Shown one piece after another: positions 10,998 through 18,740 of a DNA stretch of 39,694 nucleotides. Under the pieces are notes generated by a model. It saw nothing but the letters and a program-made list of their open reading frames with translations. It was not told the origin of the DNA and made no database searches. The stretch's first letter is position 1. Each line of letters begins with the position of its first letter. The translations under genes were made by a program, and so were the position numbers. The DNA is from Frankia sp. AgB32 (GTDB lineage Bacteria; Actinomycetota; Actinomycetes; Frankiales; Frankiaceae), in contig NZ_JALKFX010000002.1 in assembly GCF_023243045.1 (NCBI RefSeq), forward strand, positions 18,338 through 58,031, in the 5' to 3' direction.

Positions 10998-11912
10998 TCA
11001 GCGGCCGACGGCGGACGGCAGGGTCAGCGGACCGTCGTAGGCGGGCAGACGGGCGTCCGCGACCTCGGTGACCCGGTACCCCAATCCGTACGCGGCCACG
11101 TACTGCTGGTAGATCCGCACCTGCGGATCGTCTCCGAGTCGGGTCCGCAGCGCCGCGATCCCGCCGATCGCGGTGATCCGGAACGGCGGGGAGAACACCT
11201 CGCCGTGCAGAAGCAGCGTGTTGCCGACGCAGCGCACCGCCGTCTGCGCGGTGACCCGTCGATCCATGATTGTCATTGCCTCGGCGCCGCCCGCCCACAG
11301 GGCGTTCACGACGGCCTGAACGTCCTGCTGGTGCACGACGAGGTCGTCCGGTGCCGGCGCCCGCACGCCCGGCGGGAAGGGACCACGACGGCTGGCCGGC
11401 GGCGCGTCGTTCAGCTCGACGGTCACGGCCGGCCCGTGCACCGCCGCCCGACCCGCCGGCCCGGCCAGCTCCTCGACCAGCCCGCTGGCCGCCGCGTCCG
11501 CCGCCCCGGCGCCGCCGGCACCCGCGGTCGGAGTGGCCGGCCCGGCCGCCGCGCGGCGGGCCGCGGCGCGCAGCGCGTCGGCGCGCAGCGCGTCGGCGCG
11601 CAGCGCGTCGGCGCGGGCCACCCGGGCCGACTCGGCCTCGACGACCTGCGGCACCCCGCCGGGGCCGAGAACGGCGTCGCCCCGACCGCTCCCGGATGAG
11701 AAGGGGCCAGCGTGCGCACCCGCGCCACCAGCGAGCAGACCGCAGCAGAACAGCGCCCCGACGACGCAGGCACGCCATGGTCGGCGCGACACCCGCGCAC
11801 CGAGGGAGTCGCGGTCAGGACCCGCGCCGGACGCCACGGCCGCTGGCCTCCCTCCGGCGTGCTGGTCGGTGCACGTCCGCTCGGTCGGCGGATCGCCGGG
11901 CGGTCGAGGCAT
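10998..11912 (-). CDS. DUF881 family membrane-associated protein
   Basis: About 304 residues. One membrane or signal-anchor helix lies around residues 45-65 (ACVVGALFCCGLLAGGAGA). An Ala/Arg-rich, probably coiled-coil segment contains three copies of a five-residue repeat (RADAL type). The DUF881 domain fills the C-terminal half, with the recognisable stretches VTVELNDAPP, DLVVHQQDVQAVVNALWAGG and AVRCVGNTLLLHG. The family is found beside division genes in actinobacteria (compare Rv0012 next to crgA) and its biochemical role is unknown. It is divergent from crgA and convergent with trpG. The start is uncertain: the ATG at 11912 has no clear ribosome site, and a GTG at 11792 would begin just before the membrane helix. 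Confidence 0.85.
   Translation of the reverse strand: MPRPPGDPPTERTCTDQHAGGRPAAVASGAGPDRDSLGARVSRRPWRACVVGALFCCGLLAGGAGAHAGPFSSGSGRGDAVLGPGGVPQVVEAESARVARADALRADALRADALRAAARRAAAGPATPTAGAGGAGAADAAASGLVEELAGPAGRAAVHGPAVTVELNDAPPASRRGPFPPGVRAPAPDDLVVHQQDVQAVVNALWAGGAEAMTIMDRRVTAQTAVRCVGNTLLLHGEVFSPPFRITAIGGIAALRTRLGDDPQVRIYQQYVAAYGLGYRVTEVADARLPAYDGPLTLPSAVGR
11569..11613 (-). repeat. 15-bp in-frame tandem repeat, three copies
   Basis: Three identical 15-bp units (11569-11583, 11584-11598, 11599-11613) inside the DUF881 gene encode a repeated Arg/Ala/Asp/Ala/Leu pentapeptide in the predicted coiled-coil segment. Being a multiple of three, copy-number change would alter the length without a frameshift. 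Confidence 0.85.
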
Positions 11913-12294
11913 GCCGTGCCAACCCGGTCGGGCGAGCCGTCCGCCGCGTCGGACCCGTTCGCCTCTCGCCGCAGGCTACGCGGAACGGACAGCGGCGCTC
12001 CCCCACGGGCGAGCAAAGCCCCCCGGGTCCACGGCGCGAATCCCGAATGCCGGTACGCAGCCGGCGGGTCCGACCGGTGGCTGTCTACGCTGGTGCCCAA
12101 CACGAGACGGCCCCCGTCGCACCGGGCGTGGCGGCGGCCATCATCTGTCGCCCACGCACAGCCAGCCGCGCACAGCCGCACAGCTTGCACAGCCGCACAG
12201 CTTGCACAGCCGCACAGACGCACAGCCAGCACAGACGCACAGCCAGCACAGACGCGCTGTCACCGAGACGCGCCGTCAGCCGAGGAGTACCGCA
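11913..12294. other. Divergent intergenic region upstream of crgA
   Basis: Stretch of 382 nt between the DUF881 gene and crgA, which point away from each other, so promoters for both are expected here. No convincing gene was found; open frames in it are compositional. Its main feature is the 17-bp tandem repeat listed separately, directly before crgA. I could not assign -10/-35 elements with confidence. Confidence 0.6.
12171..12254. repeat. 17-bp tandem repeat upstream of crgA, five copies
   Basis: Five consecutive units: 12171-12187 and 12188-12204 are identical (CACAGCCGCACAGCTTG); 12205-12220 is one base shorter; 12221-12237 and 12238-12254 are identical (CACAGCCAGCACAGACG). A partial unit precedes at about 12158. 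The array ends 40 nt before the crgA start, within its probable promoter or leader. The spacing is not a multiple of a helical turn. Confidence 0.9.
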
Positions 12295-12552
12295 GTGCCC
12301 GAGTCACGACGCCGCAAGCCGAAGAAGCAGACGCCGAGCACGGGCAGCCAGACCCGCCGTGCCCGCCCGCCGTCCCCGCCCTGGTTCGGCGGCCTCATTC
12401 TGGTCTTCTTCGCGATCGGCATCGCCTATCTGCTCGTCTACTACTTCTCCAACGGGGGAGTGCTGGGCATGGAGAACCTGGGCGGCTGGAACATCCTCAT
12501 CGGGTTCGGCTTCGTCGTCGTTGGACTGGCAGTGTCAACCCAGTGGCGCTAG
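12295..12552 (+). CDS. crgA: CrgA: cell division protein
   Basis: Small membrane protein of 85 residues. CrgA acts in the actinobacterial divisome, where it binds FtsZ and septal synthases and influences septum timing; Mycobacterium CrgA (Rv0011c) has 93 residues. The N-terminus is very basic (PESRRRKPKKQ) and probably cytoplasmic. Two membrane helices cover about 31-51 and 64-82, separated by a short loop containing NGGVLGMENLGGWN, characteristic of the family. The protein ends STQWR right after the second helix. The GTG start at 12295 is supported by GAGGAG at 12282-12287; longer frames upstream run through the repeat region and are not coding. Confidence 0.92.
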   Translation: MPESRRRKPKKQTPSTGSQTRRARPPSPPWFGGLILVFFAIGIAYLLVYYFSNGGVLGMENLGGWNILIGFGFVVVGLAVSTQWR

Positions 12553-12675
12553 CCTCGCTCCTTTGGAATGCGTTCAGGTTCGGGCGGCCGGGAGGCGCCG
12601 GACGGCGCCGCCGTGCCCTGCCGCCGTCGGAGCCGGCTCCGTGACCAGCGTCGATGGAACTTGCACGGCTGTCAT

Positions 12676-12708
12676 CTATCCACAACCGTTGTCCACAAGT
12701 GTGGATAT
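12676..12708. promoter_or_regulatory. Cluster of three DnaA-box-like sites
   Basis: Within 33 bp there are CTATCCACA (12676-12684, 8/9 to TTATCCACA), TTGTCCACA (12689-12697, identical to the high-GC actinobacterial DnaA box) and TGTGGATAT (12700-12708, reverse orientation, 8/9). The match in a G+C-rich genome is unlikely to be random. Whether DnaA binds here is not known; dnaA and dnaN are not in the window. Confidence 0.5.
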
Positions 12709-12881
12709 CGCCCGGTCGCCCAGATCCGCCGGGTAGCAGACCCATGACGGCCGATCGTGAACTGGTTCCCGGAACCTCCCCGTTCAAGGAGACGACCGGC
12801 TTCCCTGGCCGTCCGGGTGGGTGAACCGACCCCGCCCAGGCCGACTTCCTCGCGGCCGACGTGCGTGGGAGCGGGGCTTCT

Positions 12882-12931
12882 TGTCTCTTCCACAGGGACA
12901 AATCAGGACGCGAACCCCTGTGGAAGAGACA
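12882..12931. repeat. Perfect 16-bp inverted repeat
   Basis: Arms 12882-12897 and 12916-12931 are exactly complementary, with an 18-nt spacer. Each arm contains a degenerate DnaA-box-like nonamer (7/9; 12886-12894 and, reversed, 12919-12927). Placed between converging genes, it may be a bidirectional terminator, though no T-run follows, or a protein-binding site. Confidence 0.85.
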
Positions 12932-13024
12932 GCGGGAGCCTCTCCCACGACGTCGCCGAACAAAGCGGACGTTCAGGCCCCGCCGCCGCCAGAGCGTGAC
13001 GGCCGAGCGACAGGGCGGGCGGCG

Positions 13025-13393
13025 TCAGCGGGCGAGGACCGCGGTACGCAGCCGGGAGACCGTGTCCTCGGTGTGCTCGTCGGCGACGATCAGCCGGCGG
13101 AACTCGCCGCCCGGCCGAACCTCGATCACCACCGCCGGCCGGCCGCGATAGACGGCGGCGAAGTCCTTCCCGCCCCGGGAGCGCCAGGTACCCAGCGCGA
13201 TCACCCCGGGCAGGCCGGTACCGGGCAGCCGCCATCCGCGCAGCTCCGCAAACGGTTCCGGCGCCGGGCGCACGTCGAGGACCTGGTCAAGCGCCACGGA
13301 CACATCCCCGCGCAGCGCGCCGATCCGCTCCAGGCCGCTCAGCACGACCTCGACTCGACTGTCCCTAACCTCCAGGCTGGCCACGGACCACAC
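13025..13393 (-). CDS. Small conserved hypothetical protein, possibly PH-like
   Basis: About 122 residues with no signal peptide or membrane helix. The pattern of short beta strands ([45 protein letters not shown]) ending in a helix ([12 protein letters not shown]) resembles small actinobacterial PH-like proteins, but I do not recognise a named family. It lies 37 nt downstream of the GH15 gene on the same strand, so they may be co-transcribed. The start is uncertain: GTG at 13393 is preferred because it avoids overlap with the GH15 gene; an ATG at 13468 is also in frame. Confidence 0.6.
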   Translation of the reverse strand: MWSVASLEVRDSRVEVVLSGLERIGALRGDVSVALDQVLDVRPAPEPFAELRGWRLPGTGLPGVIALGTWRSRGGKDFAAVYRGRPAVVIEVRPGGEFRRLIVADEHTEDTVSRLRTAVLAR

Positions 13394-13430
13394 GTTAACG
13401 GTCCAGCTCCGCCGGGGGACGGAAAGCCGC

Positions 13431-15338
13431 TCAGCTGGTCGGCGACGGCCGGGCGTACGCCTCGGCATCCTCCGCCCGGATCACGTACATCACCGCGTTG
13501 ATCAGGGCGAGATGGGTGAACGCCTGCGGGAAGTTGCCGAGATGGCGACCGCTGTGCGGGTCGATCTCCTCGGCGTAGAGGTCCAGCGGGCTGGCCAGGC
13601 TCAGCAGCCGCTCGCACAGCTGCCGGGCCCGGGTCAGCTCACCGATCTCCACCAGCGCCGACACCAGCCAGAACGAGCAGATCAGGAAGGCGCCCTCGAC
13701 CCCGGTCACGCCGTCGTCGGTCTCCTCGGTGCGGTAGCGCAGCACCAGGCCGTCCTCGGTGAGCTCGTCGGCGATCGCGAGGACGGTGGCCTTCACCCGT
13801 TCGTCGGAGGCCGGCAGGAAGCCAAGCAGCGGAATCAGCAGCAGCGACGCGTCCAGCGCCGTCGAGCCGTAGAACTGGGTGAACACGCCGCGATGGTCGA
13901 CGCCGCGCTCGCAGACGTCCGCGTGGATCTCCTCGGCGACGGCCTTCCAGCGGGCGGCGGTCTTCACGTCCCCGCGCATCTGGGCGAGGCGCCGGCCGCG
14001 GTCCAGCGCGACCCAGCACATCATCTTCGACACCGTGAAGTGCTGCGGGGCGCCGCGGACCTCCCACATCCCGCAGTCCGGTTCGCGCCAGTGCGCGGCG
14101 GCGGCCTCGACGAGGCGCGCCAGCACCGGCCAGAGGCGCTCGGAGAGGTAGTCGCGCGACTTGGTGTGCAGGTACACCGAGTCCAGCACGACACCCCACA
14201 CGTCGTGCTGGCGCTGCAGCGCTGCGGCGTTGCCGACCCGGACCGGTGACGCGCCCTCGTAGCCGGACAGATGACCGAGGATCTCCTCCTCGATCCGCGG
14301 CTCGCCGCCCACCCGGTACATCACCTGGATGTCGTCGTCGTCGTGTTCGGCGACGTCGGCGATGAACGAGAAGAAGTCGTTCGCCTCGTAGTCCAGGCCG
14401 AGCGTGTACAGACCCCACAGCGCGAAGGTGGAGTCCCGCAGCCAGCTGTAGCGGTAGTCCCAGTTCCGCTCGCCCTGCGGGGTCTCCGGCAGCGAGGCGG
14501 TGGCCGCCGCGAGCAGGGCGCCGGTCGGCGCGTAGGTCAGTCCCTTCAGCGCCAGCGCGCTGCGCTGCAGGTGGCGCCGCCACGGATGGTCCGGAAACAC
14601 CCCCCGCGACAGCCACTGGCGCCAGAACTCCGTGGTTCGCTCCACGGCGGCGCAGGCCTGCTCGTAGGTGTTCGGCAGCAGTGGGTCCTCGGGCCGCCAG
14701 GTGAGGGCGACGAACGCCGTGTCGCCCTCCCGCAGGGTGGTACGGGCCAGGGCGCGCCGGCCGTCGAAGCCGAGCCGCAGATCGGTGCGCACGCGCAGGG
14801 TGACATTCGTGCCGCCGTGGTGGATGACGCCCGCGGAGTAGTCGTCCGCCTCGTACTCCCACGACTCGGCCTGCCGGCCGTAGTCGAAGTTCGGTTCGCA
14901 GACGAGGCTGAGGTCGACCGAGCCGTGCTCGCAGCGGGCAAGCCGCAGCAGCACGTGGTCGGCATCCCAGTCACTTGGCGTGCGCCGATGGGTGTTGGAC
15001 CGCTGGGTGGTGCGGTGCCAGCGGCCGACGACCAGGCAGTCGGTGACGATCAGCCAGCCGTTGGGCGTCTGCCAGGTCGTCTCGAGGATGTTGGTGCCGG
15101 GCAGGTAGCGGCGGCCGGCGGGGATCTGCGTGCGGTCCGGCCCGAACCGGAAGCCGCCGGCCGAGCGGTCCAGCACCGAGCCGAAGACGCTGGGCGCGTC
15201 CGGCCGGGGCACGCACATCCATTCGACGTTGCCGCTCGGCGCCACCAGGCACGACGTCTCGCAGTCGGAGAGGAACCCGTATTCGGCGATGGGTGGGAAG
15301 GGGCTGCCCCCGCTGCGTCGCACCGGCGAGTGTGCCAC
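13431..15338 (-). CDS. Glycoside hydrolase family 15 (glucoamylase/trehalase-like)
   Basis: About 635 residues. It begins with the beta-rich N-domain typical of actinobacterial GH15 enzymes ([20 protein letters not shown], then [18 protein letters not shown]), followed by the (alpha/alpha)6 catalytic barrel. GH15 landmarks are present: [16 protein letters not shown], the acid motif [10 protein letters not shown] near residue 548, and [18 protein letters not shown] near 590-610. Mycobacterial members of this size (Rv2402 type, about 640 residues) are trehalases, so trehalose is a plausible substrate, but glucoamylase or isomaltose activity cannot be excluded. There is no signal peptide, so it is cytoplasmic. 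GTG at 15338 is preferred because AGGGGGAT precedes it; a GTG at 15371 would add 11 residues including rare TTT codons. Confidence 0.88.
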   Translation of the reverse strand: MAHSPVRRSGGSPFPPIAEYGFLSDCETSCLVAPSGNVEWMCVPRPDAPSVFGSVLDRSAGGFRFGPDRTQIPAGRRYLPGTNILETTWQTPNGWLIVTDCLVVGRWHRTTQRSNTHRRTPSDWDADHVLLRLARCEHGSVDLSLVCEPNFDYGRQAESWEYEADDYSAGVIHHGGTNVTLRVRTDLRLGFDGRRALARTTLREGDTAFVALTWRPEDPLLPNTYEQACAAVERTTEFWRQWLSRGVFPDHPWRRHLQRSALALKGLTYAPTGALLAAATASLPETPQGERNWDYRYSWLRDSTFALWGLYTLGLDYEANDFFSFIADVAEHDDDDIQVMYRVGGEPRIEEEILGHLSGYEGASPVRVGNAAALQRQHDVWGVVLDSVYLHTKSRDYLSERLWPVLARLVEAAAAHWREPDCGMWEVRGAPQHFTVSKMMCWVALDRGRRLAQMRGDVKTAARWKAVAEEIHADVCERGVDHRGVFTQFYGSTALDASLLLIPLLGFLPASDERVKATVLAIADELTEDGLVLRYRTEETDDGVTGVEGAFLICSFWLVSALVEIGELTRARQLCERLLSLASPLDLYAEEIDPHSGRHLGNFPQAFTHLALINAVMYVIRAEDAEAYARPSPTS

Positions 15339-15544
15339 CCGATCCCCCTGCGGAAAAAAGGACTGCGTCACGCCATCGCCACCCTACGAACGACACCATG
15401 AGTACCGATGAGATAGCGAAGCGTAGCCGTTTAGCAGCATGGTGCAAGCACCGCGCCGTCCAGGCAAGTCGGCGCCGATCCCAGGCCGGGCCGATGCCTC
15501 CGGAGCGGCTGCGGTTGGCCGGCGCGGTGTGGTTGCGTGGAGAC

Positions 15545-16036
15545 ATGCCCACGCCGTTCGCCGCAGCCGGGGATCCACCACACGCCGGCCCGCCACCGGC
15601 GCCGACCACCTGGTCGCCGCCGCTGTGGCGAGTGGGCCTGTATGCCCTCGCCGGCCTGGTGGCGGCGTTGGTCGCCGCGGTCGGGCCGCTCGCCGACCGG
15701 GTGGGCTCGCTCGACGCCGCCGGGCGGCTGCTCGTCGGGGTGCTGGCCGGGGGGCTCTGGGCACTCGCCGGGCGGGACCTGCTGGCCCGGCCCGCGCTGC
15801 GGGTCGACGCCGACGGCGTCGACCTGGTGGACGGCCTGCGCCGCCGTCACCTGCCGTGGGCGGCCGTGGTCGGGGTGCGCGCCGACACCCTCACCCACAA
15901 CCGCCGGGCGGTGCACCTGCGCACCCTGGAGGTGGAGACGATCGACGGCCCGATCCTGCTGACCCGCCGCCAGCTGGGCACGGACCCGGGCCCGGTCGCC
16001 GAGCGCGTCGAGGAACTGCGCCGCAGCCTCGGCTGA
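15545..16036 (+). CDS. PH-domain membrane protein (bPH_6 type)
   Basis: About 163 residues. Pro/Ala-rich start, two hydrophobic helices (about 28-52 and 57-78), then a cytoplasmic beta-rich domain (PALRVDADGVDLVDGLRRRH, LPWAAVVGVRAD, LEVETIDGPILLTRRQLG) characteristic of the PF10756 (PH_6) family. Position and size match Rv0010c, which lies between ppiA and crgA in Mycobacterium. Function unknown. It is divergent from the GH15 gene and converges on the rhomboid gene; a short GC hairpin (16048-16053/16059-16064) lies between the two stops. The ATG at 15545 begins at the first plausible coding residues. Confidence 0.8.
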   Translation: MPTPFAAAGDPPHAGPPPAPTTWSPPLWRVGLYALAGLVAALVAAVGPLADRVGSLDAAGRLLVGVLAGGLWALAGRDLLARPALRVDADGVDLVDGLRRRHLPWAAVVGVRADTLTHNRRAVHLRTLEVETIDGPILLTRRQLGTDPGPVAERVEELRRSLG

Positions 16037-16075
16037 CCACCGGTCCACCGGCGGCGGGCGCCGGCGACCGCCCGG

Positions 16076-17101
16076 TCAGACCAGCGCGGCGGACTTCGCG
16101 GCCGCGGCGACGAACAGCAGCACCACGATCCCGACCACGCCGCCGGCCTGCGCCAGGGCGAACCGTCGCGGGACGTAGGCGTAGATCAGCCCGACCAGCG
16201 CGCCGACCGCGAGGCCGCCGATGTGGCCCCACTTGTCGATACTGCTGAACGAGAACGTGATGGCCAGGTTGATCCCGAGCACGATGAGGATCTGCCGGGA
16301 GTCGACCCGAAGCCGCCGGGCGATCACGTAGTAGGCGGCGAAGAAGGCGAAGATCGCGGTGGACGCGCCGACCGACGCCGTCGACAGCCCGCCGAGCAGG
16401 TAGCTCAGCGTGTTGCCGCCCACCGCACCCGCCACGAACAGCCCCAGGTAGCGGGCCCGGCCCAGCATCGCCTCAAGCTGGTAACCGAGGAGGTACAGCG
16501 CGTACATGTTGAACAGGATGTGCAGCACCCCGGCGTGCAGGAACGCTGCCGTCAGCAGGCGGTAGTACTGATCGTTCTCGGCGATGCGAAAGCCGATCAT
16601 CGCGTAGTCGTTGGTGAACTGGTTGCTGTTGCTGCCACCGGAGATCCCCGGCGCGCCCTGCAACACGTAGGCCACGACACAGGCCGCGATGAGGAGCTGG
16701 GTGACCAGCGCCTGCTGGGCCGTCCGGACCCGGCCGCCGAGCACCGTGCGGGCCTCGCGGGGCGCCCGCCCCGAGCCGCCCGTCGCGCCCTCCTCCGGGC
16801 ACTGGAACCCGACCGCCGCCGGACGCATGCAGTCCGGGCAGATCGGCCGACCGCAGCGCTGACAGGAGACATAGGTCTCCCGGTCGGGATGCCGGTAGCA
16901 GTGTGGAATCGCCGAGGCGCCCGGCCCCGGCCCGCCGCCGGTCGGCGCAGGCCCACCGCCTGATGGCGCAGACCCACCGCCGGAGGGCGGCGGAACCCAG
17001 CCCGACCGGTCCGACGGCGGACCGACGTCGGGTCGCCAACCTGTACCCGCCTGGTCCGGCTCGCCGGCCGAACCAGGCGTCCCCGGTGGTGACGCGGTCA
17101 A
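16076..17101 (-). CDS. Rhomboid family intramembrane serine protease
   Basis: 341 residues. The Pro/Gly-rich N-terminus (1-62) has repeats of the GGGPAPTGGG type. A zinc-binding B-box-like segment follows (C68, H71, C80, C83, C88, C91, C101). The six-helix rhomboid core has N198 in HILFNMYAL, the nucleophile S247 in GAST, and H293 in WGHIGG. The usual motif is GxSG/GxSx with small residues, so the Thr after Ser is slightly unusual. The start is TTG at 17101, unusual but backed by an excellent ribosome site (GGAGGTGAG, 7-nt spacing). It starts 35 nt after the ppiA stop, so the pair is probably one operon. Substrates unknown. Confidence 0.9.
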   Translation of the reverse strand: MTASPPGTPGSAGEPDQAGTGWRPDVGPPSDRSGWVPPPSGGGSAPSGGGPAPTGGGPGPGASAIPHCYRHPDRETYVSCQRCGRPICPDCMRPAAVGFQCPEEGATGGSGRAPREARTVLGGRVRTAQQALVTQLLIAACVVAYVLQGAPGISGGSNSNQFTNDYAMIGFRIAENDQYYRLLTAAFLHAGVLHILFNMYALYLLGYQLEAMLGRARYLGLFVAGAVGGNTLSYLLGGLSTASVGASTAIFAFFAAYYVIARRLRVDSRQILIVLGINLAITFSFSSIDKWGHIGGLAVGALVGLIYAYVPRRFALAQAGGVVGIVVLLFVAAAAKSAALV

Positions 17102-17104
17102 CTT

Positions 17105-17113
17105 CTCACCTCC
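17105..17113 (-). promoter_or_regulatory. Ribosome binding site fixing the TTG start of the rhomboid gene
   Basis: On the minus strand these bases read GGAGGTGAG, nearly fully complementary to the 16S 3' end, 3 nt before TTG (7 nt from the GGAGG core). No ATG or GTG with a comparable site is close, so TTG initiation is well supported. Confidence 0.75.
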
Positions 17114-17136
17114 GGGTCAGGTCCGGGTCGGACCGG

Positions 17137-17664
17137 TCAGGCCGACTTCGGGTCGATGTCGATCTCCTGGATCACGACATCGGTCTTCGGCCGGTCGTTG
17201 CGACCGGTCGGCGCCTTCGCGATGGCGTCGACGACGTCCGAGCCCTCGACTACCCGACCGAAGATGGTGTGCTTGCCGGTGAGCCAGGCGGTCGGCGAGA
17301 CCGTGATGAAGAACTGCGAGCCGTTCGTCCCGGGCCCGGAGTTCGCCATCGCGAGCAGGTAGGGCTGGTTGAACGACAGGTCCGGGTGGAACTCGTCGGC
17401 GAACTTGTAGCCCGGGCCGCCGGTCCCGGTACCCAGGGGGTCACCACCCTGGATCATGAAACCATCGATCACGCGATGGAAGACCGTCCCCTTGTACAGC
17501 GAGGTCCCCGTCTGGGTCGCGCCGGTGTTCGGGTCCCGCCACTCGCGCGTACCGGTCGCGAGCTCGACGAAGTTGCGCACCGTCTTGGGAGCGTGGTTGG
17601 GGTACAGCTCGATCTTGATGTCCCCCTGAGTCGTCCGCAACGTCGCGTACAGCTCCTCGGCCAT
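17137..17664 (-). CDS. ppiA: PpiA: cyclophilin-type peptidyl-prolyl isomerase
   Basis: Cytoplasmic cis-trans prolyl isomerase of 175 residues, consisting of a single cyclophilin domain. Catalytic and cyclosporin-site residues are visible: FHRVIDGFMIQGGDP with the catalytic Arg, GTNGSQFFI, and AWLTGKHTIFGRVVEG with the conserved Trp and His. No signal peptide. The genomic position near crgA and the PH-domain protein matches Mycobacterium ppiA (Rv0009). ATG at 17664 is preceded by AGAGAAGAGAG; the open frame upstream lacks cyclophilin sequence. Confidence 0.95.
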   Translation of the reverse strand: MAEELYATLRTTQGDIKIELYPNHAPKTVRNFVELATGTREWRDPNTGATQTGTSLYKGTVFHRVIDGFMIQGGDPLGTGTGGPGYKFADEFHPDLSFNQPYLLAMANSGPGTNGSQFFITVSPTAWLTGKHTIFGRVVEGSDVVDAIAKAPTGRNDRPKTDVVIQEIDIDPKSA

Positions 17665-17946
17665 GAGTCTCTCTTCTCTCCAGGTCTGGGGTCGTTGTCC
17701 GGTCAGACGGCACCCGGGCCGGTCCCGATCGTATGCGCCGATGGGCACGGGCGTTCCGGGATGGCGCGTCGACGCGACGCCGCGTGACCAGCACCGGCGC
17801 AGCTCAGGCATGTCACGCAGGTCGGCGTGACACACCTGCGGGGCGTCCGCGCGTTGGAGAGGGCCGTGCTCGGGGTACGGCACACTGCACAGATCTTGAC
17901 CGCCCGTCCACCCGCCACACGATCATCGGCCCCAGAAAGGGACGCC

Positions 17947-18705
17947 ATGAGCTCCAACCTGAAGGACCGCATTTCGCACGTCACCGATACAACGCCGGTC
18001 AGTGGGCTGTCGGACGCCGCGCGCCACGCAGCCGACCGGGCCGGCACCGTCGCGTACCGGGCGGCGAACATCGCCGGGGAGACCGCGGGCACGGCCGCCT
18101 CGGCCACCAGGGACGCCGGGGCATCGGTGGCACACAGGATTTCCGACGCGTCCAGTTCCACCGCTCGCGGCGGGGCCTCGGCACAACGCGCGGCGAGCAA
18201 GGCGGCCGGGAAGGCCGCGGGCAAGGCGACGGGCAAGGCCGTCGCCGTCTCTGGCCGGGCCGGCCGGAAGATCGAGAAGGCCCGCTCGCGGGCGGAACTG
18301 TCCGCGGAGCGCGCCCACGCCGCCGCCGAGTTGCGCGCCGAGCGGCAGCGCTCCCGCCGGGCCGTCGCGCAGGAGAGCAAGGCGCGCGCCGAGGCGGACA
18401 AGGCCCAGGCCATCCTGGAGAAGCGGCTGACGAAGGCCGAGACGAAGCTCGCCCGGGTGCACCGCCACCGCCGGCGGGGCCTGCTGACGCTGGTCCTGCT
18501 CGGGCTGGGCGCGGCGGGGACCATCGCGGCCCGGCGGTACCTGTCGGCGAAGGACGACCAGGAGCCGATCACCGCGACGCCCGCGCCGACCGGCGACCCC
18601 CTCGCCCGCGACGCCTTCGGCGAGCGCCTGCAGTCCTCGACGAACAGCCTGGAGGAGATGCCCGGCGTGGACACCTCCCTGGGGGAGCCCAGCCGACCCC
18701 GCTGA
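17947..18705 (+). CDS. Ala/Lys-rich protein with one membrane helix, unrecognised
   Basis: 252 residues, no family recognised. The N-terminal half is Ala/Ser-rich and amphipathic, followed by a histone H1-like stretch (AASKAAGKAAGKATGKA, about 81-98). A highly charged, Ala-rich coiled coil follows (about 105-170). A basic cluster HRHRRRG precedes a single hydrophobic helix at about 178-196. The 50-residue tail is acidic/polar and ends in SRPR. Basic repeats next to a membrane anchor suggest binding of nucleic acid or acidic surfaces at the membrane, but this is inference. AGAAAGGGA upstream supports the ATG. It is convergent with the GMC oxidoreductase gene (35-nt gap). Confidence 0.75.
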   Translation: MSSNLKDRISHVTDTTPVSGLSDAARHAADRAGTVAYRAANIAGETAGTAASATRDAGASVAHRISDASSSTARGGASAQRAASKAAGKAAGKATGKAVAVSGRAGRKIEKARSRAELSAERAHAAAELRAERQRSRRAVAQESKARAEADKAQAILEKRLTKAETKLARVHRHRRRGLLTLVLLGLGAAGTIAARRYLSAKDDQEPITATPAPTGDPLARDAFGERLQSSTNSLEEMPGVDTSLGEPSRPR

Positions 18706-18740
18706 GCCCGTGGGTGACCCCGGCGCCCGCCTGCCAGGAA

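Larger units (their letters stand above)
12553..13024. other. Convergent intergenic region with DnaA-box-like cluster and hairpin
   Basis: Stretch of 472 nt between crgA (+) and the next gene (-). No gene is supported. It holds a weak GC hairpin 42 nt after the crgA stop (12594-12599/12604-12609), three DnaA-box-like nonamers at 12676-12708, and a perfect 16-bp inverted repeat at 12882-12931. The base composition is lower in GC around these sites. Confidence 0.7.

Noticed and set aside
12171-12254. CRISPR-like array
   Set aside because: Units are directly adjacent with no spacers and no cas genes are present; it is a simple tandem repeat.
12757-13501. Plus-strand frames between crgA and the GH15 gene
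   Set aside because: They run through the inverted repeat and antisense to the small minus-strand gene; composition is Arg/Pro/Ala noise.
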